The translations under genes were made by a program, and so were the position numbers. DNA of 64,000 nucleotides from Rugalucina vietnamica (taxonomy: Eukaryota > Mollusca > Bivalvia > Lucinida > Lucinidae), in NCBI GenBank assembly GCA_964017185.1, contig OZ024877.1, positions 196,501 through 260,500 on the forward strand, written 5' to 3'. Below, piece by piece: positions 46,801 through 56,017 of the stretch (within the stretch, counting starts at the first letter, position 1; the number at the start of each line of letters is the position of its first letter). Under the pieces are notes generated by a model. The model saw only the letters and a list, made by a program, of their open reading frames with translations. It made no database searches and was not told where the DNA came from.

Positions 46801-49800
46801 GTTAAAGGTATCAATATATTGAATGTCTTTGAAGTGTTAAGAGCAATTAAAGGATGGATGTTGAAAGGTAATAAATTTGTTGTTGAAATTGAAAACAAGA
46901 GCATGCTTTTCAATTTTGATTATGCCAAACATAGACTTCATGGATAAATTTTTCACCAAGCATAATGCTGCATTTTGATGGGGTGGGGGTGGGGGTCTCA
47001 AAAGTATGCATTGTGAATTTATGAAAGATAGAAAAAAGTAAATATATTTGTCTCATATGAATAAACTATGGTGTATCTTAAGCATGATTTGTGTTCAATT
47101 TCAGTTTTTTCCTGTATGTTTTCTTGGTTGCCTTGGTTGTATTACTGCTTGTTGGGGCCCAGCAACTACTGTCAAGATTTGGAGTAAGTATGATATTTTA
47201 TTGTCTAGTGAGCGATCATGTCCTATATCCAGTTGAGCTTAGCCATATAAAAAAACAACTTGATAAAGATCTGACAGTCTCTGCCGATCTCGATCTATTT
47301 GTGCTGTCAGCATCGGAAAGTTTGAGGTAACTAACTATATATGAAGAGAGTGCACGCTTTATACGAATTGGGCAGATGCCTAGCTGTTCTTTAAATTGAG
47401 TTCCAAAATGTTCGTTTTTATGGTGCATTTTGATTGTTTACACAAAGAGATCTATAGTTATGTCTCCCCACTTCAGGGTCGGGAGACATATTGTTTTTAA
47501 CTCGCCTGTACGAAAGTACAGGAAGAGCTATTGCAGTCACCCCGGCGTCGACGTTGCTCAAAATGTTAAAGTTTTTGGTTAAAGTTTTTATGAGTCTATA
47601 TCTCTTGAAGTTGTGGATGGATCAAGTTGATACTTTGCATGTTGGTAGATATTGGTCTGAAGTTTTATGCTGTACCATCATGACCCACCTGGGTGACCTT
47701 GAGGTCAAGGTCACGGACTTAGAAATTTTGTGTTAGAGTTTTTAGTTAAAGTTTTTATAAGTCTATATCTCTTGGATATGTAGATGGATCAAGTTGATAC
47801 TTTGCATGTTGGTAGATATTGGTTTGAAGTTTTATGCTGTACCAGCTTTTGCTTAAAGTGTTTTGAACTGTATATTGCTGGAACAGATTGATGGATCTAG
47901 TTGATACTATGCTGTTAGATATTATTCTTCTTTTATGCTGTAGCATCTTGACTCACCTGTGGCCAAGGTCACAGACTTAGATTTTATGTTATAATTCTAT
48001 ATCAAATATGTAGATGGATCAAGTTGAACTTAGCATGTTGGTAGCTATTGGTCTGAAGTTTTATGCTGTACCATCACAACCCACCTGAGTGACATTGAAG
48101 TCAATGTCTTTGGTCATAGATTTAGCAGATTTAGTGACAAAGCACAAGTCAGGCGAGCTACGCTGTCCTGCGACAGCTCTTATTCCCTGTGCATCTGTCT
48201 GTCTGTCTATCCGTCCATCACAAATCGTGCCCGCTGTATAACTTGAAAACCGTTAAAGATTTTTCAATGAAACTTGGTACACTTGTAAACCACGAGGAGA
48301 CGATGTTGTCATGCACAAGAACCATAACTCTAGCTTGAGTATTTTTGGAGTTATTTCCCTTTGATTATTTTCGATACAATTTCGTGTCCGCTCTATAACT
48401 TGAAAACCGTTTAAGATTTTTCAATAAAACTTGGTACACTTATTAAGCATGATCAGACGATGTGTCATGCACAAGAACCATAACTCTGGCTTGAGTATTT
48501 TATGAGTTATTTCCCTTTGCTTATTTTCCATACAATTTCGTGTCCGCTCTGTAACTCGAAAACCGTAAGAGATATTTCAATGAAACTTGGTACACTTATA
48601 AAGCACGATGAGAAGATGTGTCGTGCTAAAGAACCATAACTCTTGCTTGCATATCTTTGGAGTAATTTCCCTTTGATTATTTTCCATACAATTTCGTGTC
48701 CACTCTATAACTTGAAAACCGTAAGAGAAATTTCAGTGAAACTTGGTACACTTATAAAGCACGATGAGACGATGTGTCATGCACAAGAATTATAACTCTT
48801 GCTTTCATATCTTTGGAGTTATTTCCCTTTGATTATTTTTCCATACAATTTCATGTCCGCTCTCATGTTGAAAACCATAAAAAATATTGCAATGAAACTT
48901 GGTACACTTATAAAGCACGATGAGATGATGTGTCATGCTAAAGAACCATAACTCTTGCTTGCATATCTTTGGAGTTATTTCCCTTTGATTATTTTTTCAT
49001 GCAATTTTGTGTCTGCTCTATAACTCAAAAACCATTAGAGATTTTTCAGTGAATCATGGTACACTTGTAAAGCATGATGAGACGATGTGTCATGCACAAG
49101 AATCATTACTCTTGCTTTCATATCTTTGGAGTTATTTCCCTTTGATTATTTTCCATACAATTTCGTGCCCGCTCTATAACTTGAAAACCATAAGAGATAT
49201 TTCAATGAAACTTGGGACACTTATAAAACAGAATGACAGGATATGTGTTGCACAAGAACTATAACTCTTGCTTGCATATTTTGGACATGCACATAGAAAG
49301 TGGGGAGACATCAGTTTTCACATAGAAAACAAATTTTAGTTTACACTGAACTTAAAACCGCAAAATTGCAAATATTACTGTGGATTACCCAAAACAGTTT
49401 TGTTTTATTGTGGACGAGTATATTTTGTACTAAAGAATAATTTAATACAGTGGCCACATTGTTTGTCGCCTCCCTGTGACGGGCATTGTCACATTTTAAC
49501 TTTTTAAAGGAATACTGAACCAAAATGACCTTTGACACAGGTTTACAAATTCACATTATGCACATGAATATCTGATGTCTTACTCGTATAATTAAGTAAA
49601 GTATATTGACATTTCAGAGGAAACAGACCGGAATCTTTGGGAAGGGAAAGCAGCCAAAAATCGAGATGGGGACTCAGAAAAACGATGTGGATTACAGCTG
49701 GCTTCCAGAGGGGACTATCTCAGATATGAGTAAGTTTCTTCAGGACTTAAGTTTCCTTTAAGTTATTTATACGGATGTATTATTCATATCATGTATACAA

Positions 49801-52351
49801 CCATGCATCTAGACTTTCTCATTAGCAATGCTGAAGCATGTCTACAAGTCCTAATATGAGCGGCTGCTTGGGAAAACCAACAATCTGCATAGGTGAAAAC
49901 AAAAGCGCAGATCAGCTTCGCAGTAACTGCGAAGCTGATCAGCGCCTTTGTTAGCTCACCTGAGCCGTTAGGCTCACAAGGTGAGCTTATAGGATGGCTA
50001 TGATCCGGCGTCCGTCCGTCATCCGGCGTCCGTCCGTCCACAGTTTCAAAGATCTTCTCCTCTGAAACCGCTTGGCCAATCAAAGCCAAATTTTATATGA
50101 AGCATCTATAGGAAGGGGAACCAATGTGTATACAAGATATCCAGGTCACATGACCAAGATGGCCGCCATGCCCATATATGGTAAAACCCTTCAAAAATCT
50201 TCTTCTCCAGAACCGGTGGACTGATTTCAACGAAACTTGGCATGAAGCATTAATGGCTCAAGCACTACAATGTGTATATAAATCATGACCCTGTGATGAC
50301 CTTGACCTATTTTACGGCAAGGTCAACATAGGTCACCAATGCATTTGAATGGGGAAAACTTTTAAAATGTCATTTAAAGTGAAAGTCTTGCAGGAAATGG
50401 GCAGTAGGACAGAATATTAATGATTTTGAAAAAAATTGGACCCCAGGGGCTCATTTACTCCCACCCCTGGGCAATATACATGTATATCTCCATAATATTC
50501 AAACGTCTTCTCCTCTGAAACCGCTTGGCCGATCAAAGACAAATTTTATGTGAAGCATCAATAGGAAGGGGTAACAAATATGTATGTAAAAAAACCAGGT
50601 CACGTGACCAAGATGGCCGCCATGCCCATATATGGTAAAAACCCTTCAAAAATCTTCTCCAGAACCGGTGGACCGATTTCAACAAAACTTGGCATGAAGC
50701 ATTAATGGCTCAAGCACTACAATGTGTATATAAATTATGACCCTGTGATGACCTTGACCTATTTTACGGCAAGGTCAACATAGGTCGCCAATGCATTTGA
50801 ATGGGGAAAACTTTTAAAATGTCATTTAAAGTGAAAGTCTTGCAGGAAATGGGCAGTAGGACTGAATATTAATGATTCTGAAAAAATTTGGACCCCAGGG
50901 GCTCAGGTGCTCCCACCCCTGGGCAATATACATGTATATCTCCATAATATTCAAACTTCTTCTCCTCTGAAACAGCTTGGACAATCACAGCCAAATTTTA
51001 TGTGAAGCATCAATAGGAAGGGGTAACAAATATGTATATAAAAAATCCAGGTCACATGACCAAGATGGCCACCATGCCCATATATGGTAAAAACCCTTCA
51101 AAAATCTTCTTCTCCAGAACCGGTGGACTGATTTCAACGAAACTTGGCATGAAGCATTGATGGCTGAAGCACTACAATGTATATATAAATCATGACCCTG
51201 TGATGACCTTGACCTATTTTACGGCAAGGTCAACATAGGTCGCCAATGCATTTGAATGGGGAAAACTTTTAAAAAATTTAAAGTGAATGTCTTGCAGGAA
51301 ATGGGCAGTAGGACTGAATATTAATGATTCTAAAAAAGTTGGACCCAAGGGCTTATGTGGCCGCACCCCGGGTCAATATACATGTATATTACCATAATAT
51401 TCAAACATCTTCTCTGAAACCGCTTGGCCAATTAAAGCCAAATTTTATGTGAAGCATCCATAGGATGGGGTAACCAATGTGTATATTAATTATAATTTAG
51501 GTCACATGACCAAGATGGTCGCCATGCCTATATAAGGTAAAAACCCATCAAAAAACTTGGCGTGAAGCATCGATGGCTAAAGTACTCCAATGTAAATATA
51601 CTTAACACCAAAAGTAACTTTACACTTTTCATTCCTAAATATATTTTCATTCGTTTTGAATTGTAACAAAGCATCAATTGGAGTGTGTCTCCAACACATG
51701 TCCGAGCATAATGCATGCAACGCGGTCGATCTAACTTAATCCACTATCGAGTTACTTTGCTTTCATTAAACGCACAAAATTGACAAATTCGCACCAAATT
51801 CAAGGTAGACAGAAGATTTGAACACGCTGTGTGAAGGACCACTTATTGTCCGTCAAAAATACTGCTCGACATTTTCGCTCCGACATTTGGTTAGGTTTTT
51901 GCAGGCTGTTAAAATTGCTTTGCATCGAAATTACCTCCCTTTGAAATAAACCAATAGTAAAGTTTAACCATTTCTGAAAGCTTTAGGCTTTCTCCTGTTA
52001 AAGCTCCGTCAGGTCAGCAATTACTCTTACAAAGATTTGTAAGAGATGACACAGATTGACAAGCTCTCATTGTTTGGACTTGTGTTGGGAGGGATTCCTA
52101 TTCAAGTCGTAGGTCTGGCACATTCACTAGTCAGTTACTGGTTAAAGAATTAGCACTGAGTTTTGGGTAACTGCTTGGTTTATAGTGATACATTACAAAA
52201 TTGTTACTGTGTATATACAAAAGCCAACTATTTCAAGTCACTGCCATACATGATACCTTGTTTTCTTTCAGACAAGTCCCCAAAGCGTTCCCCAAAGGGA
52301 CGATCGTCTCCACGGAAACGCGGCAACAAGCGTGGCTCCGGAGAAGAGTAA
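34755..52351 (+). CDS. SSR1: Translocon-associated protein subunit alpha (TRAP-alpha / signal sequence receptor 1), nine exons
   Basis: TRAP-alpha is a single-pass ER membrane protein of the TRAP complex. It sits beside the Sec61 channel and helps selected signal peptides engage during co-translational translocation. Nine exons join in phase: 34755-34830, 39690-39862, 40612-40708, 44651-44778, 45353-45484, 46488-46567, 47105-47183, 49618-49729 and 52272-52351. They total 957 nt, or 318 residues plus a stop. Every intron has GT-AG ends. Order along the protein: a hydrophobic signal peptide (residues 1 to about 22), an acidic Asp/Glu-rich lumenal stretch (about 27-95), the conserved lumenal domain (about 116-228) with motifs [34 protein letters not shown] and LNYKD, a membrane span (about 230-248), and a basic Ser/Pro/Arg/Lys tail. 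Sequons lie at N158-F-T (across the exon 4/5 junction) and N213-E-T. The human protein is 286 residues; the excess is mainly in the acidic part. Only the exon 1/2 junction rests on phase logic more than on a strong acceptor. Confidence 0.95.
35035..35798. mobile_element. Element with GC-rich palindromic ends and an 11-bp target duplication
   Basis: TGTTAATGACG occurs at 35024-35034 and 35799-35809. Just inside both ends are complex palindromes built from GGCTATCCGCACGA, CGGTCGTGCCGATAAGCGG and GGCGTTATC. The AT-rich 500-bp middle has no coding signal. It lies in SSR1 intron 1, next to a SINE. Mutator-like elements make 8-11 bp duplications, but the superfamily is not certain. Confidence 0.65.
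35816..35985 (-). mobile_element. tRNA-derived SINE in SSR1 intron 1
   Basis: The minus strand reads GGTGCAGGGGTAGAGTGG (box A) and CCCAAGTTCAATCCTCAG (box B) at tRNA-like spacing. A body with GCCTTGAGCAAATCACATT follows. It shares its downstream flank with the palindromic element at 35035-35798. Confidence 0.65.
37376..37855 (+). mobile_element. ATIR family 1 core fragment in SSR1 intron 1
   Basis: One diverged core unit without termini. It has CCTCTGAAACCACC, CAGGTCACATGACC, a CCATATATGG box and GACCTTGACC in the usual order. It is interrupted at 37694-37794 by a short insertion with an 8-bp duplication. Confidence 0.7.
37694..37794. mobile_element. 101-bp insertion with 8-bp target duplication (hAT-like single end)
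   Basis: Flanked by TTTGAATG at 37686-37693 and 37795-37802, within an otherwise continuous ATIR core unit. Read on the minus strand it begins CAGGGGCTGCGCGGT, a typical hAT-type end. The other end (TCTTTTAAAGG) does not match, so it is probably an internally and terminally deleted copy. Confidence 0.6.
37869..39371 (+). mobile_element. ATIR family 1 element, full length, in SSR1 intron 1
   Basis: Starts AGCTCACCTGAGCCGTCAGG with GGCTCACAAGGTGAGC closing a 5' hairpin, then CCGTCGTCCGTC repeats. Three core units of about 456 bp follow, and it ends CTCAGGTGAGCGTTTACAGG then ACCATTGGTCCTCTGG. It is flanked by T on both sides (TTTT before, TTGTT after), without a duplication. All three units carry GGTCACATGACC, AAGATGGCCGCCATG and CCATATATGG. 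Confidence 0.85.
39690..39862 (+). CDS. SSR1: SSR1 exon 2 (acidic lumenal segment)
   Basis: The exon encodes a Val/Tyr/Asp start and then a long acidic run ([18 protein letters not shown]), as expected for the N-terminal lumenal part of TRAP-alpha. The donor is AGG|GTAACT, phase 0. The acceptor is placed at TATGAAG|AG because a phase-1 entry from exon 1 and the upstream in-frame TAG at about 39676 allow little else. A stronger-looking acceptor (T-run plus AACAG near 39656) hits stops in all frames. The 5' boundary is therefore the least certain of the gene. Confidence 0.75.
40345..40590 (+). mobile_element. Hairpin MITE (GGCGCTGATCAGC family) in SSR1 intron 2
   Basis: Contains ACCGGTC/GACCAGGTCGGACACAAA, CTGTACAGTCACAGAAACAG, then an inverted pair, GCGAAAACAAAGGCGCTG and CTGCGCCTTTGTTTTCGC. 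It ends GGTTTTCTCATGAGGTC. It lies 20 bp before exon 3. Confidence 0.7.
40612..40708 (+). CDS. SSR1: SSR1 exon 3 (end of acidic segment; founder of the tandem array)
   Basis: Acceptor TTCTAG|GAAGCA and donor TCCTCAG|GTAATA give a 97-nt exon, phase 0 in and phase 1 out. It encodes [20 protein letters not shown] and then [12 protein letters not shown]. This matches the human region with a Ser/Pro/Ala/Asp stretch followed by a T-x-LF-x-K motif. The last 66 nt plus the donor are repeated many times downstream, and the final 27 bp with the donor are immediately repeated four times in frame (40692-40799). This is the founder because it alone has the acidic 5' part and a normal acceptor. Confidence 0.9.
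40692..42636 (+). repeat. Tandem array of SSR1 exon 3-derived 94-bp units, first block
   Basis: Exon 3 is followed first by 27-bp repeats (CCTACAGTATCCTCAGG plus TAATAACCAA), then by about 16 copies of a roughly 94-bp unit, a few with an extra 27-bp insert. Each unit has 66 nt of exon 3 (from CCCAGATCAAG to TCCTCAG), the donor GTAATAAC, and about 28 bp ending TTTAACTGAAG. With AG|CCC as acceptor, each unit is a phase 1-1 cassette of 22 codons without a stop. A different repeat (TTCCCAATT-rich, 40929-41160) interrupts between early units. Similarity among units is very high, so the array is young. Confidence 0.95.
40929..41160. repeat. TTCCCAATT-rich repeat bounded by GGTACCAAA, also at 11100-11300
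   Basis: It begins TTAGGTACCAAATTTTTTCG and ends ATCGGTACCAAAAATTTCCC. The interior repeats TTTCCCAATT and AAATCATGCTAAA. It is inserted among the exon 3 repeat units, and its flanks give no clean target duplication. Confidence 0.6.
42637..44236. mobile_element. 1600-bp hAT-like element with 16-bp perfect terminal inverted repeats
   Basis: The ends are CAGTGTTAGAAATAAG and its exact reverse complement, flanked by a 6-bp direct repeat CTCAGG. The CAGTG start is typical of hAT superfamily ends, though hAT normally makes 8-bp duplications and the repeated target may hide two bases. No transposase frame is visible (longest open frame about 74 codons), so it is non-autonomous. It carries CTTGCCC/GGGCAA-rich subterminal repeats. 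It sits inside the exon 3 array, exactly at a repeated exon end. Confidence 0.85.
44237..44457 (+). repeat. Tandem array of SSR1 exon 3-derived units, second block
   Basis: Two more 94-bp units and a 27-bp partial unit resume directly after the hAT-like element, which shows that the array predates that insertion. The last copy ends TCCTCAG|GTATTG, about 190 bp before exon 4. It could therefore serve as the nearest donor to exon 4. Confidence 0.9.
44651..44778 (+). CDS. SSR1: SSR1 exon 4 (lumenal domain)
   Basis: Acceptor CTATTTCAG|ATCTTCC and donor CAGAAT|GTAAGT, phase 1 in and phase 0 out, 128 nt. It encodes the hallmark TRAP-alpha stretch with [32 protein letters not shown] and IIQN. The closing Asn forms a glycosylation sequon with the Phe-Thr that opens exon 5, as in vertebrate orthologues. 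Confidence 0.97.
44801..45038 (+). mobile_element. Hairpin MITE (GGCGCTGATCAGC family) in SSR1 intron 4, complete
   Basis: 238 bp with 9-bp ends TTGAGCCGC and GCGGCTCAA. It has the same internal order as the copy at 40345, including an internal stem from GCGAAAACAGAGGTGCTGA to TCTGCGTCTTTGTTTTTGC. It starts 22 bp after the exon 4 donor. Confidence 0.8.
45353..45484 (+). CDS. SSR1: SSR1 exon 5 (lumenal domain)
   Basis: Acceptor ATTTCCAG|TTTACC and donor GATTCG|GTAAGC, phase 0-0, 44 codons. It contains [26 protein letters not shown] and [13 protein letters not shown], which align with the beta-sandwich part of the TRAP-alpha lumenal domain. Confidence 0.97.
45772..46055 (+). mobile_element. 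tRNA-derived SINE in SSR1 intron 5, between duplicated flanks
   Basis: CAGCGGCCAAGTGGTTAAGG (box A, tRNA-Ser/Leu style), a long variable region, then GTGGGTTTGAGCCCTG (box B). A body with TTTGGAATGTTCCAGG and TATCTTGAAAGGGCATT follows. The roughly 118-bp flank with GCAAGATCCAGCAGAAG occurs on both sides (45628-45745, 46068-46185), too long for a target duplication, so it is a local duplication. Confidence 0.7.
46488..46567 (+). CDS. SSR1: SSR1 exon 6 (lumenal domain, second sequon)
   Basis: Acceptor TATTGTAG|GAAGGC and donor GAGAC|GTAAGT, phase 0 in and phase 2 out. It encodes [17 protein letters not shown] followed by [11 protein letters not shown]213 in F-N-E-T matches the conserved second glycosylation site of the family. 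LDGET precedes the membrane span, as in the human protein. Confidence 0.96.
47105..47183 (+). CDS. SSR1: SSR1 exon 7 (transmembrane segment)
   Basis: Acceptor CAATTTCAG|TTTTTT and donor TTTGGA|GTAAGT, phase 2 in and phase 0 out. It encodes [17 protein letters not shown] and then AQQLLSRFG. This is a roughly 20-residue hydrophobic span followed by an amphipathic start of the cytosolic tail. Confidence 0.96.
47461..49310 (+). mobile_element. Family 3 repeat element with TGTCTCCCCACTT termini and seven 156-bp core units
   Basis: The ends are TGTCTCCCCACTT and AAGTGGGGAGACA, perfect 13-bp inverted repeats. The left end also folds on itself (GTCTCCC with GGGAGAC). After a CTGTCTGTCTGTC tract, seven tandem units of about 156 bp run from about 48228 to 49285. 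They share CGCTCTATAACTTGAAAACC, GAAACTTGGTACACTT, CACAAGAACCATAACTC and TTGGAGTTATTTCCC. A family 2 element is inserted near its left end (47499-48182). It lies in SSR1 intron 7. Confidence 0.8.
47499..48182 (+). mobile_element. ATIR family 2 element nested in the family 3 element
   Basis: Starts CTCGCCTGTACGAAAGTACA, a hairpin, then AAGAGCTATTGCAGTCAC. Three to four diverged core repeats (TAGATGGATCAAGTTGATAC) follow. It ends CAGGCGAGCTACGC, then the hairpin GCTGTCCTGCGACAGC and CTCTTA. The left CTCGCCTG has its inverted copy subterminally on the right, followed by a hairpin: the same architecture as family 1. It lies between TTTTTAA and TTCCC of the family 3 element. Confidence 0.75.
49618..49729 (+). 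CDS. SSR1: SSR1 exon 8 (cytosolic tail, first part)
   Basis: Acceptor CATTTCAG|AGGAAA and donor GATATGA|GTAAGT, phase 0 in and phase 1 out. It encodes [19 protein letters not shown], then [18 protein letters not shown]. The x-EMGT-x-NDVD-x-SW-(L/I)-P motif is strongly conserved in TRAP-alpha and faces the ribosome side. Confidence 0.97.
49860..49952 (+). mobile_element. Hairpin MITE fragment with near-perfect 28-bp stem in SSR1 intron 8
   Basis: AACAAAAGCGCAGATCAGC then TTCGCAGT is followed at once by ACTGCGAAGCTGATCAGCG and CCTTTGTT, an almost perfect hairpin with no loop to speak of. An ATIR family 1 element is inserted at its right edge. Confidence 0.75.
49953..51600 (+). mobile_element. 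ATIR family 1 element in SSR1 intron 8, 3' end missing
   Basis: Starts AGCTCACCTGAGCCGTTAGG, directly abutting the hairpin element at 49860-49952. Four core units follow, with starts near 50043, 50496, 50951 and 51410. The last unit is deleted in its middle, and the canonical GGACCATTGGTCC terminus is absent. Confidence 0.8.
52272..52351 (+). CDS. SSR1: SSR1 exon 9 (basic C-terminus and stop)
   Basis: Acceptor TTTCTTTCAG|ACAAGT, phase 1 in. It encodes [26 protein letters not shown] and TAA. Ser-Pro repeats in an Arg/Lys-rich tail match the phosphorylatable, ribosome-facing C-terminus of TRAP-alpha. Confidence 0.95.
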
Positions 52352-54660
52352 TCTTCTGCCAGGAAGAAGTAGAGCTCAAGCTAAACTGTTTCCCAGTAGC
52401 CAAGTTATATAGAAGTTTCATAGATATTCAGTATAGGATAAAACTTTTCACAAGAAAGCATGTTGTCCTTTTGACCGGCCGACATGGATTAAATTTTTTG
52501 TTCTAATATAATTCTAAAGCGATATCATAAAATATATCATGTGATCATGGCTGTGCCATTTGTTACAAAATAGGTAGATACATGCGTGTCATCACAAGAC
52601 AAAATCAACAAAATGTGTCAATGTGAAGCCTAACATACATCTTTATTAGTAGCCTATTTTGTGGATATTTAAGGATGCTGATAGGCAGTTATATTGTCAA
52701 CACCTACCTTAAGCTACTGAATTTGCAGAACTTTGAATTTGGTTTCTTTGGATCCAAAGACTGATCAGTTCCGCATAAAATTTCTGTTTTAGGTTTAGTG
52801 GCATTGTTTTGTTGATTCTCTCTTGTGAAGGCACTTACATTGTGAAATTATGTATTCATGTGATTGTCAAAGCTGTCAGTGTTTGTATGTAAAGCGCATG
52901 TACATGACAAACCCGGTTTGGTCAGTATGCTTACCAACTGGACTCAGGAAGTTCAGATTTAATTTAAAGGTTGTCACAATACAATTACTGTGTACTTGAT
53001 TATTTGATTGTGTACAGGGTAGATATCGTGTCAAGTCTCAATTTATGTTAAGTCTTCCTTGCTACTATCATCATGTAAAAACATTCATTATTCACAGGAT
53101 ATCTAGTGAACAAACCACAAATTACATGTACCAATTATTGCTTATTAGATAAAAGTTCTGTAAAACGGTATCTCAAAATTTTGTTTGAATGTTTGGTGCT
53201 TCGGAGATTCTTGTGCTGTTGTGCCTGCAGAAGCACTCAATGAGGTGCACTGTACTGAACTGAATTTTCACACGGTGGTATGCTTTTGTAACCTCTTATA
53301 AAGAATCTAGCTTGTTCAATATGACTGGTGCTCATTTATTTCCAGTAGTTCATTCATATTACAACTTCAAAATTAATGTTAATTTGTGGTCAGAACACTT
53401 GTCTGGTGGTCAGTACACTGTACACTGTGATTGTGAGAGGTAGAAGTCATAGAATCTTTTCATATTTCATAGCATATAAGTGCAGAAAAACCTGATTACG
53501 CAAAATTTGTGACAAATTGTGTAAATGACATCAGAGTAAGTTGCAACTTCGGTCATTTGCTGTAAAAAGTTGTTGTTTCTATTGTAGAAAGCCATCAAAA
53601 TTTGGTAATTGCAATAGTTTGCTGGTATAGATTTCTGAATGATCAAATATGCTCCTTATCTGATGTCAGATGGTGAAAGTTCTTGCATGAAAGACTGCAG
53701 AAAGACAGCTTTTGACTTGAGAAACAGCTTAAAATGTACATATTGATATATTGCAAGTTCATTCTATGCATTATTTTGAGTTCATTGGTTAAACCAACAT
53801 TCCCATAGCTTTATCAATGAAAAGTGCTGATTACTAATTTGTAGAATAGTTTGTATAAAAGGTGTTTGAGTATTTATATGATTTGGGTGATGGTGAAATG
53901 GCTGGATTGATAAATGATTAGTAAACTTGCAAAGAAGAAAATGGAAAAGTGAAGATTAAAGTGCTATGTACGCATGTAATGCATCATGAAGGAGTATTAA
54001 GTGAATGTAGGTTGAACAGTGTTTTTATTGCGATACAAGCTTGTAAAATAATTTATTCTAATTTAATTATCAGTTTTGTAAAGTAATAAAATTATTTCAC
54101 AAAAGTGCAATTTGTTAATTGCTAATTAATGTGTTTATAATGGAATTAATGGACATATAACTTATTGGTGCTTGTCTTTTTTTTGTCTATGTGAGTTTCT
54201 GTTGCCCCTCAGAACTTGACTACCACTATTGCATAGATACATAAATTTAGGTCTGATTATATGGAGTGGAAAAGATAAAATGTAGAAGAGTAACTGAATA
54301 AAAGAGTATGGCTAAGACAGCTCAGTTTGTTAATATACATCTTAAAATGCATTTATTTTTCATGTTCTCTAAAATCATACTTTGATTGGATTGTTGGCAT
54401 GTGATTAAAGAAATGATATATATGTTCATTACTATGGTAAACTTAAGATAATTAAATTGTGACTGTTTAATTGCCGAAACTTGGACACACTAGTGCTTAA
54501 TAGGAAGGTATATGATATATGTATATGCCTTAACTTTCATGAACATTGTCCTTGGATATGCATGAAATTAGACAATTCTCAACATCACAAACTGAAATGT
54601 TCAAAGAGCTGCTACTGTAAAAGTTTATAAAATAAAATTTTATTGAAATAATTCTTGTAT
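52352..54660 (+). other. Probable long 3' UTR of SSR1 with candidate poly(A) signals
   Basis: After the SSR1 stop there are about 2.3 kb of mostly unique, AT-rich sequence with no coding features and no recognisable transposon. This contrasts sharply with the repeat-filled flanks. AATAAA-type signals occur at about 54086, 54297 and 54631-54636. The last lies where repeat-type sequence resumes (about 54.7 kb). The absence of repeats suggests transcribed, selected sequence, but the cleavage site is not proven. Confidence 0.5.
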
Positions 54661-54768
54661 CTGTTTGTCTGTCTATAATCCTTCAATTTATACCTGCCAC
54701 ATTTTTTTAGCTCAACAGTGCTGCACTTATAATCTAGGAATTCTCTGTCATGCCATCATCCTCCACCA

Positions 54769-54845
54769 TTTTTAGCTCGGCACTGGAGTGGTTGTGGATC
54801 ACAAAGTGAGCTTATAGTATAGGCATCTTTTTGTCTGTTCGTCAT
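54769..54845 (+). mobile_element. Diverged ATIR family 1 5'-end fragment
   Basis: AGCTCGGCACTGGAGTGG, then CAAAGTGAGCTTATAGTAT and a short CTGTTCGTC tract, match the first 70 bp of family 1 with many changes. The rest of the element is absent. Confidence 0.45.
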
Positions 54846-55262
54846 ACATCATTTTAATTTTACAGATATTGTAACATTGGGTAAGAGAACAAGACGTAAT
54901 AGATCTTGAAAACAGAGAAATAAATGACCAAATTTCTATGGCACGCTACGTTTCTTTGTTTATTTTGAACCTTAACGTCCCAGTCAACAATTTTTCAGTC
55001 CTGTTGGGACAGAAACGAGGCTGTTGTGGCCTCCGGGAACATACTGTAAACGCAGCATAAGTATATAAAAAGATTCTTCGCCAGAGTATATGACCCAAGA
55101 TGGCACATATGGTAAAAACATGCTTCAACAGAACTCTCAAGTTCTACAATTTTTACATGTAATGACCTGGGCCAGATAAAGAAAGTCATTTGGAAAGGAT
55201 TGGGTTTTTCAACAGTCCACATTTGGCAGATAGACATTTCAGCAATCTGGTAGTGAATAAAA

Positions 55263-55737
55263 CCAGAGGACCAATGGTCATGTAAACGCTCACCTGAGAT
55301 CTGCTACATATGCCAATAAAAATGTTAGAATATTATGGTATTTAGTCCCAGTGCAGGGGCAGATGAAGCCCTTGGGCCATTTATTTTCAGAATAATATTG
55401 TGTCCATTTGCCAATTTCTATTATATTTATTCCCTTCAAATGACATGTTAACAGTTTTCCCCATTCAAATGCATTGGCGACCTATGTTGACCTTGTCGTA
55501 AAATAGGTCAAGGTCACCACAGGGTCATGATTTATATGCACATTGTAGTACTTAAGCCATTGATGTTTCATGCCAAGTTCTGGAGATTTTTGAAGGGGTT
55601 TTACCATATATGGGCATGGCGGCCAACTTGGTCATGTGACCTGGAATATTTATAAACACATTGGTTCCCCCTTCCTAAAGATGCTTCATATAAAATTTGG
55701 CTTTGATTGGCCAAGCGGTTTCAGAGGAGAAGATCTT
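55263..55737 (-). mobile_element. ATIR family 1 element, 3' end plus one unit
   Basis: On the minus strand the 3' terminus CCAATGGTCCTCTGG-type hairpin is slightly decayed (the + strand reads CCAGAGGACCAATGGTCATG). CTCACCTGAG sits about 30 bp inside, and one core unit follows. It is cut at CAGAGGAGAAGATC and followed by an unrelated repeat. Confidence 0.7.
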
Positions 55738-56017
55738 AAAATACTGCAAATAAACTAGTAAAATTATTTTGTTTATCTGAATGTAAGGATTTTTACATAT
55801 AAACAATATCAAGTGTGATTATACAAATATTCAATTTAAAATACTGACAATAATTTGATAGTTCTAAATTTATTGAACATGCCTAGAATTTTATTTGGAA
55901 AAAAATATTAAAAGGAACAATTTGGAATGGTTACAAAATCATGTGGCCCTAAATAAACAGTTTTAATATGAACGAATACTAACCTATGCTGTAGAAGAGC
56001 TGTTGCTTTTGCATATA
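55738..56017. repeat. Left half of a duplicated segment (paralogue of 62855-63300)
   Basis: CTTAAAATACTGCAAATAAA through GAATACTAACCTATG matches 62855-63110 with few changes. The right half of the same segment is at 58996-59150; the 3-kb element between is an insertion. Confidence 0.85.

Noticed and set aside
48183-49290. Regularly spaced 156-bp units as a possible CRISPR-like array
   Set aside because: The whole unit is repeated with gradual divergence and no unique spacers; the context is eukaryotic and the array lies within a TIR-bounded element.
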